Source: an uncultured Opitutales bacterium
Lineage (GTDB): Bacteria > Verrucomicrobiota > Verrucomicrobiia > Opitutales > Intestinicryptomonadaceae
Direction of reading: 5' to 3'
Length of the DNA: 64,000 nt
Assembly (NCBI GenBank): GCA_944389195.1
Contig: CALXLM010000034.1
Span: 30,226 to 94,225 of the forward strand
Numbering within the stretch: the stretch's first letter is position 1; each line of letters starts with the position of its first letter. The notes below the pieces were generated by a model, which searched no databases, was not told the origin of the DNA, and saw only the letters and a list, made by a program, of their open reading frames with translations. This document shows, one piece after another, positions 38,058 to 45,767 of this stretch. Made by a program: the position numbers and the translations under genes.

Positions 38058-38825
38058 ATGATACCTATTAAATCTGAAAGGGATTTGAAGGTCATGCGAA
38101 AGGCCTGCTCGATTGCAGCCACCGTGCTCGACAGGCTTTGCGGCATCGCGCGCGAAGGCGTGTCGACCATCGATATCGACTCGGCCGCGAGGGAAATTAT
38201 GGCCGAATATTCTTGCCGGAGCGCATGCTACCGATACAGGGCCGGAGATTTGAGGTATCCGGGATACGTCTGCATATCGGTGAACGACGAGGTCATTCAC
38301 GGCATAGGTTCGGACAGGGCTTTAAAGTCGGGCGACATTGTGAGCATGGACGTGAGCGTCGTCTATCAGGGATTCGTGGGTGACAACACCCGGACCGTTC
38401 TCATAGGCGACGTTGCGCCGGAAACGCGCAAGCTTGTCGAAGCCACCGACGCGGCTTTGCACAGAGGAATAGCGCAGGCGAGGGCCGGAAACAGGGTGGG
38501 CGACATTTCGGCGGCGATACAGTCGTATGTGGAGCCTTTCGGGTACGGAATCGTCGAGGAGTTCACCGGGCACGGCGTTGGGCGCCATATGCATGAGGAG
38601 CCGCAGATTCCCAATTTCGGCACAGCCGGAAGAGGGCCGCTTTTGCGCGCGGGTATGACACTTGCGATAGAGCCGATGATCACGATGGGAAGTCCGGAAA
38701 TATTTGTTGGCGACGACGGTTGGACGGTTAGAACGTCCGACGGCAAACCGAGCTGCCATATAGAACATACGGTGCTCGTGACCGATGCGGATCCGGAAAT
38801 ACTCACCGTTCCGATGCCTTACTGA
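38058..38825 (+). CDS. map: methionine aminopeptidase, type I
   Basis: 255 residues. Removes initiator Met from nascent proteins. The five metal ligands can be seen: two Asp in M-D-V-S-V...G-D-N-T, His in G-H-G-V-G, Glu in I-E-P-M, and Glu in H-I-E-H-T-V. No SH3-binding or zinc-finger N-terminal extension. Ribosome site AGGGCG. Sits between secY and rpsM; rpmJ and infA, often placed here, are absent. Confidence 0.96.
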   Translation: MIPIKSERDLKVMRKACSIAATVLDRLCGIAREGVSTIDIDSAAREIMAEYSCRSACYRYRAGDLRYPGYVCISVNDEVIHGIGSDRALKSGDIVSMDVSVVYQGFVGDNTRTVLIGDVAPETRKLVEATDAALHRGIAQARAGNRVGDISAAIQSYVEPFGYGIVEEFTGHGVGRHMHEEPQIPNFGTAGRGPLLRAGMTLAIEPMITMGSPEIFVGDDGWTVRTSDGKPSCHIEHTVLVTDADPEILTVPMPY

Positions 38826-38874
38826 CATTCGGGATAAATTTTGGGATTTGTCGCAAAACGGTAAAAAAAAGACT

Positions 38875-38904
38875 TTTCAATTAAAAAAAAACAGTCAATA
38901 TAAA
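38875..38904 (+). promoter_or_regulatory. weak candidate promoter before rpsM
   Basis: TTTCAA (38875-38880), 18 bases, TATAAA (38899-38904), in the A-rich 105-base map-rpsM gap. It could be an internal promoter of the alpha part. The -35 is poor. Confidence 0.35.
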
Positions 38905-38930
38905 TCACCTTTTTTAACAACGGAAAAAAT

Positions 38931-39305
38931 ATGCCAAGACTATTAGGAGTAGATATTCCAAATAACAAGCGCGTTGAATTCGCGCTCAGATACATATATG
39001 GTATCGGTCCCGCGCGCGCCAAGATAATTTGCGAAGAATGCGGCATTCCCGAATCCATGCGCACCAACGAGCTCAACGAGGAGCTGATAAACAAGATAAT
39101 GAACGTTGTTGCCGAGCGCCAGTTCAAGCTTGAGGGCGATCTTAGGCGCGAGGTTATCGGCAATTTAAAGCGTCTTTCGGCAATCAAGTCGTACCGCGGT
39201 TTGCGCCATGCAAAAGGGCTTCCGGTGCGCGGCCAGCGCACGAGCACAAATGCGCGCACGCGCAAGGGCGCCCGCAAGACGGTCGGTGTGGTCACAAAGA
39301 AATAA
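38931..39305 (+). CDS. rpsM: 30S ribosomal protein S13
   Basis: 124 residues. [12 protein letters not shown] start, Y-I-Y-G-I-G, and the C-terminal [14 protein letters not shown] signature reaching the P-site tRNA. CGGAA precedes ATG. Confidence 0.98.
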   Translation: MPRLLGVDIPNNKRVEFALRYIYGIGPARAKIICEECGIPESMRTNELNEELINKIMNVVAERQFKLEGDLRREVIGNLKRLSAIKSYRGLRHAKGLPVRGQRTSTNARTRKGARKTVGVVTKK

Positions 39306-39326
39306 CAACAAGAAAAACGGTTTTCC

Positions 39327-39833
39327 ATGAGCGAAGAACAGAAGAAACAGGAAGAAGTGGCGGCAGAACCGCAAACGGCCGAAGTTCAGGCGGTCGGTTC
39401 GCAAAAGCCTTCGTCGCCTTCGGCGAGCGATCTGCTGGCGACCGAAGTGGGCGAGATAAAAGTCCGCAAGGCAAAGGGCAGCAAAAACGTGCATACGGGA
39501 GTGTGCCACATCAACGCCACTTTTAACAATACAAAGGTTTCCTTTACGGACGCTGCGGGCAACGTCATAAGCTGGTCTAGCGCCGGAAAGATGAGCTTTA
39601 GGGGTTCGCGCAAAAGCACGGCCTACGCGGCGCAGGTCGTCACGCAGGACGCCGGCAAGGTTGCGATGAGCCACGGCATGAAGGAGATATCGGTAAATGT
39701 AAAGGGTCCCGGCATGGGCCGAGATTCCGCCATACGTTCGCTTCAGGCGATGGGCTTTATCGTGACGGCCATATCTGACGTCACTCCCGTTCCGCACAAC
39801 GGTTGCCGCGCGCCGAAACGTCGCCGCGTATAA
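39327..39833 (+). CDS. rpsK: 30S ribosomal protein S11 with N-terminal extension
   Basis: 168 residues versus about 130 in most bacteria. The S11 core starts near residue 50 ([15 protein letters not shown]) and ends with [13 protein letters not shown]. The first ~48 residues are extra: Glu/Gln/Ala/Ser-rich, low complexity, probably disordered, ending in a basic K-V-R-K-A-K-G-S-K. An internal start would be needed to remove it; none with a ribosome site is evident. Confidence 0.97.
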   Translation: MSEEQKKQEEVAAEPQTAEVQAVGSQKPSSPSASDLLATEVGEIKVRKAKGSKNVHTGVCHINATFNNTKVSFTDAAGNVISWSSAGKMSFRGSRKSTAYAAQVVTQDAGKVAMSHGMKEISVNVKGPGMGRDSAIRSLQAMGFIVTAISDVTPVPHNGCRAPKRRRV

Positions 39834-39857
39834 TTTTAACATAGGAGAATTTAAAAA

Positions 39858-40466
39858 ATGTCTCGTTATACAGGACCAACAACAAGAGTGAACCGCCGCT
39901 TTGGAATGCCGATATTTGCGGAAACCAAGGCGATGCAAAAAAAGCCTTACATACCCGGACAGCACGGGCCTCGTCTGCGCCGCCGCGTGACGGACTATTC
40001 CATGGGCTTGAATGAAAAGCAGAAGCTCCGCTTCATGTTCGGTTTGAGCGAGAAACAGTTCCGCCTGACTTTCGAGCGTGCAAAGCGCCAGCGCGGCGTG
40101 ACCGGCGAAATTTTCATGAGGCTGCTTGAATTGCGCCTCGACAACATCATATACCAGCTCGGATTTGCCCGCAGCCGCAAGGCGGCCCGCCAGTTCGTCA
40201 CCCACGGGCATGTGCAAGTCAACGGCAAGAAGGTCGATATACCGAGCTTCACATGCCAGGCCGGCGATGTTGTAGAAGTTCGCGACCGCACGTCTTCGCG
40301 CCAGCTGGCACAGCGCTCCCTCGACGAGTCGCAGCTCAGGGCAACTCCGGCTTGGCTCGAACGCGTCGACGACGCTTTCCGCGGAACGGTAAGCCGTTTG
40401 CCGATAAGGGAGGAAATGGATCAGTCCATCAACGACCAGCTTATCGTGGAATTTTATTCGCGATAG
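39858..40466 (+). CDS. rpsD: 30S ribosomal protein S4
   Basis: 202 residues, zinc-free form. Landmarks: Y-T-G-P-T-T-R-V-N-R-R-F start, S4 RNA-binding domain with L-E-L-R-L-D-N-I-I-Y-Q-L-G-F-A and R-Q-F-V-T-H-G-H-V. Nucleates 30S assembly. AGGAG upstream. Confidence 0.97.
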   Translation: MSRYTGPTTRVNRRFGMPIFAETKAMQKKPYIPGQHGPRLRRRVTDYSMGLNEKQKLRFMFGLSEKQFRLTFERAKRQRGVTGEIFMRLLELRLDNIIYQLGFARSRKAARQFVTHGHVQVNGKKVDIPSFTCQAGDVVEVRDRTSSRQLAQRSLDESQLRATPAWLERVDDAFRGTVSRLPIREEMDQSINDQLIVEFYSR

Positions 40467-40497
40467 TAATTAACAAATTTAGAAAACGGAGATCACC

Positions 40498-41496
40498 ATG
40501 GCTAAACGACTCGGAAAGTTTGAACTTCCTAAACGTCTTGTCAAAGACGAGGCAAGTGCCACTGGCACTTATGCGAAGTATGTCGCAGAACCCTTTGAAA
40601 CCGGTTTTGGGCATACTATCGGAAACGCGTTGCGCCGCGTGCTTCTCAGCTCTATAGAAGGCGCCGCAATCAGCTCGATAAAGATTGACGGCGTCGACCA
40701 CGAGTTCCAGAGCGTTGACGGCATAGTTGAGGACGTCACCGACATCGTGCTGAACCTGAAAAAAATCAAGATAAAGAGCACGGCGCGCGAAAACAAGCGT
40801 CTCATGATAAACGTCGAAAAATCGGGAGAGGTGACGGCAGCCGACATTCAGCCGGACGCCGATTTCGTGATAGTAAATCCGGAGCAGGTCATTTGCACAC
40901 TCGACTCAAAGCGTAAATTTGTAGCGGAGGTCGAGATTTCGAGCGGCCGCGGCTGGAGACCCGCCGACGAAAACAAATACGAAGACCAGCCCATCGGCGT
41001 TATACCGGTCGATTCCCTATTCAGCCCGATTGAGCTTGTAAAGTATTCCGTTGACGCCACGCGCGTAGGACAGATGACCGACTTCGACAAGCTTACGCTC
41101 GAGATATGGACCGACGGCAGAATCACTCCCGACGACGCGCTGAAGGAAGCCGCAGTCATATTGAAGCACCATATCGACGTCTTTGACAAGGTGAACGAAC
41201 AGGATATCGAGTTCGAGACTGTCGGCAAGGAGGTAAGCGAGGAGCAGAACCGCCTCAGAAAGCTTCTGAATATGAGCGTAAACGAGATAGAGCTTTCGGT
41301 CAGGGCGGCGAACTGCCTGAACAACGCCAACATAACGACTGTCGGAGAGCTGGCGATGAAGTCGGAACAGGAGATGCTGAAATACCGCAATTTCGGAAAG
41401 AAGTCGCTTAACGAAATAAAGAGCAAGCTCGAGCAGCTCGGATTGTCTCTCGGCATGAAGATAGACGAGCGGCTTATCGACTCAACAACCATATAA
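40498..41496 (+). CDS. rpoA: DNA-directed RNA polymerase subunit alpha
   Basis: 332 residues. N-terminal assembly domain with E-P-F-E-T-G-F-G-H-T-I-G-N-A-L-R-R-V-L-L-S-S, a linker near 230-260, and the C-terminal domain (about 262-325) with S-V-R-A-A-N-C-L and R-N-F-G-K-K-S-L-N-E-I that contacts UP elements and activators. CGGAG upstream. In the usual rpsD-rpoA-rplQ order. Confidence 0.99.
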   Translation: MAKRLGKFELPKRLVKDEASATGTYAKYVAEPFETGFGHTIGNALRRVLLSSIEGAAISSIKIDGVDHEFQSVDGIVEDVTDIVLNLKKIKIKSTARENKRLMINVEKSGEVTAADIQPDADFVIVNPEQVICTLDSKRKFVAEVEISSGRGWRPADENKYEDQPIGVIPVDSLFSPIELVKYSVDATRVGQMTDFDKLTLEIWTDGRITPDDALKEAAVILKHHIDVFDKVNEQDIEFETVGKEVSEEQNRLRKLLNMSVNEIELSVRAANCLNNANITTVGELAMKSEQEMLKYRNFGKKSLNEIKSKLEQLGLSLGMKIDERLIDSTTI

Positions 41497-41515
41497 TTTG
41501 CAAAGTTAACTACAA

Positions 41516-42067
41516 ATGCGTCACAATAAACACAGACATCAAATGGGCGTGAAGAAGGAACACAGAGCCTCGCTTATGGCGTCGCTTGCATCCGCGCTTT
41601 TCCGCCACGACAGAATTGAAACGACTCTCGGCTATGCCAAGGCGCTCCGCCCGTTTGCGGAGAAGGTTATAACGCTCGCCAAAAAAGCGGCCGCGACCGA
41701 TGACACCGCAAAAAAACTTCACTTGCGCAGAAACGCGCTTTCCAAGTTGCGCGACGAAAGCGCGGTGCATTTCCTATTTGTGGACAAGGTTTCGAAATTT
41801 GCAGCGAGACCCGGCGGTTATATCCGTATTTACAAGCTTGTAAAACGCAGGGGAGACGCCGCCGATATGGCTATTGTCGAGCTTATAGAGGCTGACGACG
41901 AGGGCTATAAAAAGGAACCCGCCAAAAAGACCGCAACAAAAAAGGCGGCTTCGAAAAAAACGGCTGTGAAAAAGACCGCCACTAAAAAGGCGACCGCGGA
42001 CGAATCGCCGGCTGACGGCGAAAAGACCGCTTCAGAATCCGAAAACGCGTCGGAATCTAAGGAATAG
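41516..42067 (+). CDS. rplQ: 50S ribosomal protein L17 with Lys/Ala-rich tail
   Basis: 183 residues, about 60 longer than usual. The core (1-~120) starts M-R-H-N-K-H-R-H-Q-M-G-V-K and is normal. Residues ~128-160 are a degenerate K-K-T-A-T-K-K-A repeat, like the tails of histone H1-like proteins; the last ~22 residues are acidic and Ser-rich. The tail could bind rRNA or DNA but is not needed for the L17 fold. Last gene of the superoperon, followed by a good terminator. Confidence 0.96.
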   Translation: MRHNKHRHQMGVKKEHRASLMASLASALFRHDRIETTLGYAKALRPFAEKVITLAKKAAATDDTAKKLHLRRNALSKLRDESAVHFLFVDKVSKFAARPGGYIRIYKLVKRRGDAADMAIVELIEADDEGYKKEPAKKTATKKAASKKTAVKKTATKKATADESPADGEKTASESENASESKE

Positions 42068-42097
42068 ACTGCGATCTTTGGCAATCTGCAAACAAAT

Positions 42098-42133
42098 GCA
42101 AACGCGCCCGCCAAGCGGACGCGTTTGCGCTTT
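42098..42133 (+). terminator. terminator of the alpha operon
   Basis: Perfect stem GCAAACGCG (42098-42106) with CGCGTTTGC (42120-42128) and an inner CCGC/GCGG, followed by GCTTTTTC. Starts 31 bases after rplQ. Confidence 0.85.
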
Positions 42134-42147
42134 TTCAAAGGGCGATT

Positions 42148-42372
42148 ATGACATTGACGGAATTTTTTGCGGCTGCTGCAGGCTTCTTGCTTTTGGCGTT
42201 CGGCGCGGCGTCGTGGATAATTTCGCGCAGGCAAAACAAAAGCTATGAAAGGCTCGCAAAAACATCGACATTCCACTGCCTGCATTGCGACAGCGTATAT
42301 ACCGCGCCGGCAAATAAAGACATAATGGAGTGTCCAAATTGCGGGTATAGAAATCCCAAACTTAAATTTTAA
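42148..42372 (+). CDS. small membrane protein with C-terminal zinc ribbon
   Basis: Family not recognised. 74 residues: one membrane span at about residues 5-26 (FFAAAAGFLLLAFGAASWII), a short basic linker, then a CxxC...CxxC pair, H-C-L-H-C-D...E-C-P-N-C-G-Y-R, which makes a rubredoxin-type zinc ribbon facing the cytoplasm if the basic linker obeys the positive-inside rule. It starts just after the alpha-operon terminator with a weak GGGCG site and ends 29 bases before guaA, so it may share the guaA message or be read by leak-through. Confidence 0.75.
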   Translation: MTLTEFFAAAAGFLLLAFGAASWIISRRQNKSYERLAKTSTFHCLHCDSVYTAPANKDIMECPNCGYRNPKLKF

Positions 42373-42401
42373 TCGAAAAGAAACACAACGGATAACGCAA
42401 T

Positions 42402-43940
42402 ATGAATCAGAAGATAGCAGTTTTGGACTTTGGGTCGCAGTACACGCAGGTGATAGCCCGCCGCATACGGGAGTGCAGCGTGTATTCGGAGATTATGCCT
42501 TTCGACACAAAAGCCGCCGCTCTAAAGAAGCAGGGCGTGTGCGGCATAATACTTTCAGGGGGTCCGGCGAGCGTGCTCGCAAAAGGTTCTCCGCGCCCCG
42601 ATAAAAAGATATTCGAATTGGGCGTTCCCGTTCTCGGAATATGCTACGGGCTGCAGCTTATGGCGCATATGCTCGGGGGAAAAGTTGTGTCGGGCAAACT
42701 GCGCGAATACGGTTTGGGAAAGCTTTCGTTCTCGGGAAACAGCGAGCTTCTGAAGGGACTGAAATCGCCCGTTCAGGTTTGGAATTCGCACGGCGATAAA
42801 ATCGAAGCCATGCCGTCCGGGTTTAGCGCCGTAGGCACGACCGAAAATTCGTCGTACGCGCTTATCGAGGACAAAAAACGCAGGTTTTACGGAATGCAGT
42901 TCCACCCTGAAGTGGCTCATACGCCGCGCGGCATGGATATAATCAAAAATTTTCTTTACGGCGTTTGCGGTTGTTCGGGCGACTGGACAATGTCGGATTA
43001 CGTCGAAAGGTCGGTGGAAAAAATACGCTCGGTTGTCGGCGATAAAAAGGTCATCTTGGGCTTGAGCGGCGGGGTGGACTCTTCGGTGGCGGCCGCGCTG
43101 ATCCACAAGGCCATAGGCGACCAGCTCACATGCGTATTCGTCGATAACGGGCTTTTGCGCAAGGACGAACGCGTAAACGTGGAGAAGCTTTTCAAAAACA
43201 ATTTTAAAATGCGCATGAAAACCGTAAGGGCTGAAAAGCTTTTCCTTTCAAGGCTTGCGGGCGTAAGGGATCCCGAGCGCAAGAGAAAAATCATTGGAAA
43301 GACGTTTGTGGAGGTTTTCGAAAAGTCGGTAAAGTCGGTCGGCGATGTGGACTTTTTGGCGCAGGGCACGCTTTATCCGGACGTTATAGAAAGCGTTTCC
43401 ATTGCGGGAAACCCGGCGTCGCTGATTAAAAGCCACCACAATGTGGGCGGCCTTCCGAAACGCATGAAGCTTAAACTTCTCGAGCCTCTAAGGGAATTGT
43501 TTAAAGACGAGGTAAGGGCTCTCGGAAAGGAGCTCGGGCTCTCCAAGGAGGTTTTGTGGAGGCATCCTTTCCCGGGGCCGGGCTTGGGCGTGCGCGTCGT
43601 TGGCGATATTACAAAACGCCGTCTCGACATCTTGCGCGAAGCCGACGCGATACTTCTGGAGGAAATGAAGTCGAGCGGTCTCTACTATAAGTTGTGGCAG
43701 GCTTTTGCCGTATTCCTGCCGGTAAAAACCGTAGGAGTAATGGGCGACGAGCGCACTTATGACAATGTGATAGCGCTGCGCATAGTCGAAAGCCAGGACG
43801 CCATGACGGCAGATTGGGCACATGTTCCGCACGATATTCTCGGCAAGATATCCAATAGAATAATAAACGAAGTCAAAGGGGTAAACAGGGTCTGCTTGGA
43901 TATATCCTCAAAGCCCCCGGCGACGATAGAATGGGAATAG
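42402..43940 (+). CDS. guaA: GMP synthase (glutamine-hydrolysing)
   Basis: 512 residues: XMP + glutamine + ATP to GMP. Class I amidotransferase domain (1-~195) with the Cys nucleophile in G-I-C-Y-G-L-Q and His/Glu in F-H-P-E-V; ATP pyrophosphatase domain with P-loop G-L-S-G-G-V-D-S-S near residue 222; C-terminal dimerisation domain ending in P-P-A-T-I-E-W-E. Complete. Confidence 0.99.
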   Translation: MNQKIAVLDFGSQYTQVIARRIRECSVYSEIMPFDTKAAALKKQGVCGIILSGGPASVLAKGSPRPDKKIFELGVPVLGICYGLQLMAHMLGGKVVSGKLREYGLGKLSFSGNSELLKGLKSPVQVWNSHGDKIEAMPSGFSAVGTTENSSYALIEDKKRRFYGMQFHPEVAHTPRGMDIIKNFLYGVCGCSGDWTMSDYVERSVEKIRSVVGDKKVILGLSGGVDSSVAAALIHKAIGDQLTCVFVDNGLLRKDERVNVEKLFKNNFKMRMKTVRAEKLFLSRLAGVRDPERKRKIIGKTFVEVFEKSVKSVGDVDFLAQGTLYPDVIESVSIAGNPASLIKSHHNVGGLPKRMKLKLLEPLRELFKDEVRALGKELGLSKEVLWRHPFPGPGLGVRVVGDITKRRLDILREADAILLEEMKSSGLYYKLWQAFAVFLPVKTVGVMGDERTYDNVIALRIVESQDAMTADWAHVPHDILGKISNRIINEVKGVNRVCLDISSKPPATIEWE

Positions 43941-43949
43941 GGAAGCTTT

Positions 43950-44006
43950 CGCGCGCGGCTTGCCGCGCGTGCATCTTGGGCCCCGGCGTAAAACCGGGGC
44001 TTTATG
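43950..44006 (+). terminator. tandem hairpins after guaA
   Basis: CGCGCGGC pairs with GCCGCGCG around 43951-43969, and GCCCCGG (43980-43986) pairs with CCGGGGC (43994-44000), the second followed by TTTATGTTT. Reasonable intrinsic terminator. The remaining 44007-44230 shows no gene. Confidence 0.65.
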
Positions 44007-44230
44007 TTTGCCTCGGGAGTTGTTGCGGCTTTTGCTAAACGGCGCGAATGGAGCCTCATGTTAACTGTAAAACGGTTTCACGTTTGCGTGGGCTTATTTT
44101 TTTCGAACAAGTTTGCCGCGCGAGTTTTTTGGGGCGGGCCGGAGGGGCGGATATGTAAATCTGGGATACTTGTCGGGTTTGGCGAAAACGCGCAGGCGTT
44201 TCTTGCGGCGTCGTGCATGCCATTTTTTTA

Positions 44231-44259
44231 TTGAAGCGGTTCGGAGCGTTTTTTAAAGT
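44231..44259 (+). promoter_or_regulatory. candidate promoter directly before the GH28 gene
   Basis: TTGAAG (44231-44236), 17 bases, TAAAGT (44254-44259). If used, transcription would start at about the ATG at 44266. Confidence 0.4.
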
Positions 44260-44265
44260 TCGCCA

Positions 44266-45672
44266 ATGGACATAGTTTATAGGATTGCTATTATCGCCTC
44301 CCTCATGTCTTTTTCACCGTATTGCGCGTTTTGCGGGGGAGGAATTTATAATTGCAGGGATTTTGGGGCCAAAGGCGACGGTAAAAGCGCCGATACCCGC
44401 GCAATCCAAGAGGCGGTCGATGAAGCCGCAAAAAACGGAGGGGGCATTGTAAGGCTTGAAGGCGGCAAATTCATTTCGGGGACAATCCATTTGAGGGACA
44501 ACGTTTCCCTCGAAATCCTTCCGTCTGCAGTTCTAAAGGCGACTACGGACGTTTCCGAATATAACGCCGACGACTACTGCGTGCAAAACGCGCCAATTAA
44601 ATCGGAATACGCATCTGGCGCGCACTTGATTTCCGCCGTGGAGGTAAAAAACGTTTCCATCTTCGGGGGAGGGGAAATAGACGGAAGCGGCCTCGATTTT
44701 TGGTTTCAGGTGCCCGAAAACAAAGGCTTAAAGTTTCCGGAAAAATTCAAGTATCCCAAATGGCGCCCGGGCCAGATGCTTTTCTTTTGCGAATCCTCCA
44801 ACATATCCGTGCGCGACGTAAAACTTGTAAATGCGCCTTTCTGGACCGCCTTTTTTTACGGTTGCCGCAATGTATTTGTTTCGCGCCTTTATATCAGCAA
44901 CGATCCCCGGGGGCATAACAACGACGGCATTGACATCGATTCGTGCAGCGGGGTTGTAGTCAGCGATTGCATCGTGGCGACGGAGGACGATTCCATAACA
45001 ATACGCGCAAACCCCGCCCGATTAAAAAATAAAAACGCCGTTTGCGAAGATGTTGTCGTGTCAAATTGTATTTTGCAATCGACTTGCAACGGCATCAGAA
45101 TAGGGGTGGGGTCGGGTAAAATCAGGCGGTGCAACATAGGCAATATTATAATTAGAAACACCTTTCAGGGGATATCGTTTATAGGGGCGTACCATTCGAA
45201 GGGAGGGGTGGACATATCCGACGTTTTGATATCGAACGTTTCGATTTGGGCGTCGAGGCCTTTAAATATGCTTTCGGATAGTTTTAATTGGGGAAAGGAG
45301 GGCGGAACGGCGCGCATCAGCGGGATCGTGTTCGACAATTGCGTGTTTTCGGGAAACAGGACAAGCATCATAGCGGGAAATCTGCACCGGAATATTTCGG
45401 ACATAACCTTTAAAAATTGCGACTTTAAGATGAGCGGAGGCTCCATGATATGCAAGAATCCCGTTCCGATAAATACTATGGAGGATTGGAAAAAAGTAAA
45501 ATGCACTTCGGACGCCCTGATTATCCTACATTCCAAAGACATTCTTTTCGAAGCGTGCAGGCTCGTCCTTGCCGATAAAAATTCTCCATGGAAGGGCGCA
45601 GTGTCCACTGTAAACGTCGAAAACTGCCAGATATCGCCTACGTGCCGTTTCCAGATATCGGGCGGCGATTAG
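44266..45672 (+). CDS. GH28-family polygalacturonase-like glycoside hydrolase
   Basis: 468 residues, exported (signal peptide about 1-23, M-D-I-V-Y-R-I...A-F-C). Right-handed parallel beta-helix typical of pectin enzymes: pectate-lyase-3-like start N-C-R-D-F-G-A-K-G-D-G, then GH28 motifs N-N-D-G-I-D-I-D (usual NTDG), E-D-D-S-I (the catalytic Asp pair) and C-N-G-I-R-I-G, which takes the place of the GHG block. The usual RIK motif is not clear. Expected to hydrolyse galacturonan- or rhamnogalacturonan-type chains in the periplasm. No Shine-Dalgarno sequence. Confidence 0.85.
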   Translation: MDIVYRIAIIASLMSFSPYCAFCGGGIYNCRDFGAKGDGKSADTRAIQEAVDEAAKNGGGIVRLEGGKFISGTIHLRDNVSLEILPSAVLKATTDVSEYNADDYCVQNAPIKSEYASGAHLISAVEVKNVSIFGGGEIDGSGLDFWFQVPENKGLKFPEKFKYPKWRPGQMLFFCESSNISVRDVKLVNAPFWTAFFYGCRNVFVSRLYISNDPRGHNNDGIDIDSCSGVVVSDCIVATEDDSITIRANPARLKNKNAVCEDVVVSNCILQSTCNGIRIGVGSGKIRRCNIGNIIIRNTFQGISFIGAYHSKGGVDISDVLISNVSIWASRPLNMLSDSFNWGKEGGTARISGIVFDNCVFSGNRTSIIAGNLHRNISDITFKNCDFKMSGGSMICKNPVPINTMEDWKKVKCTSDALIILHSKDILFEACRLVLADKNSPWKGAVSTVNVENCQISPTCRFQISGGD

Positions 45673-45727
45673 CGCAATTTCGGAATGCCGGAATGGCTTG
45701 GCGCGCGTTGCCGAGTTCAGTAAAAAA

Positions 45728-45756
45728 AAGAACCGCACTTGGTTTATGCGGTTCTC
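45728..45756 (-). terminator. terminator for the leftward GH lipoprotein gene
   Basis: Stem AGAACCGCA (45729-45737) with TGCGGTTCT (45747-45755). The run of A at 45722-45729 gives a T-tail on the minus strand, so it ends the leftward gene; being between convergent genes it may slow rightward transcription too. Confidence 0.8.
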
Positions 45757-45767
45757 TTAAGGCAGGC

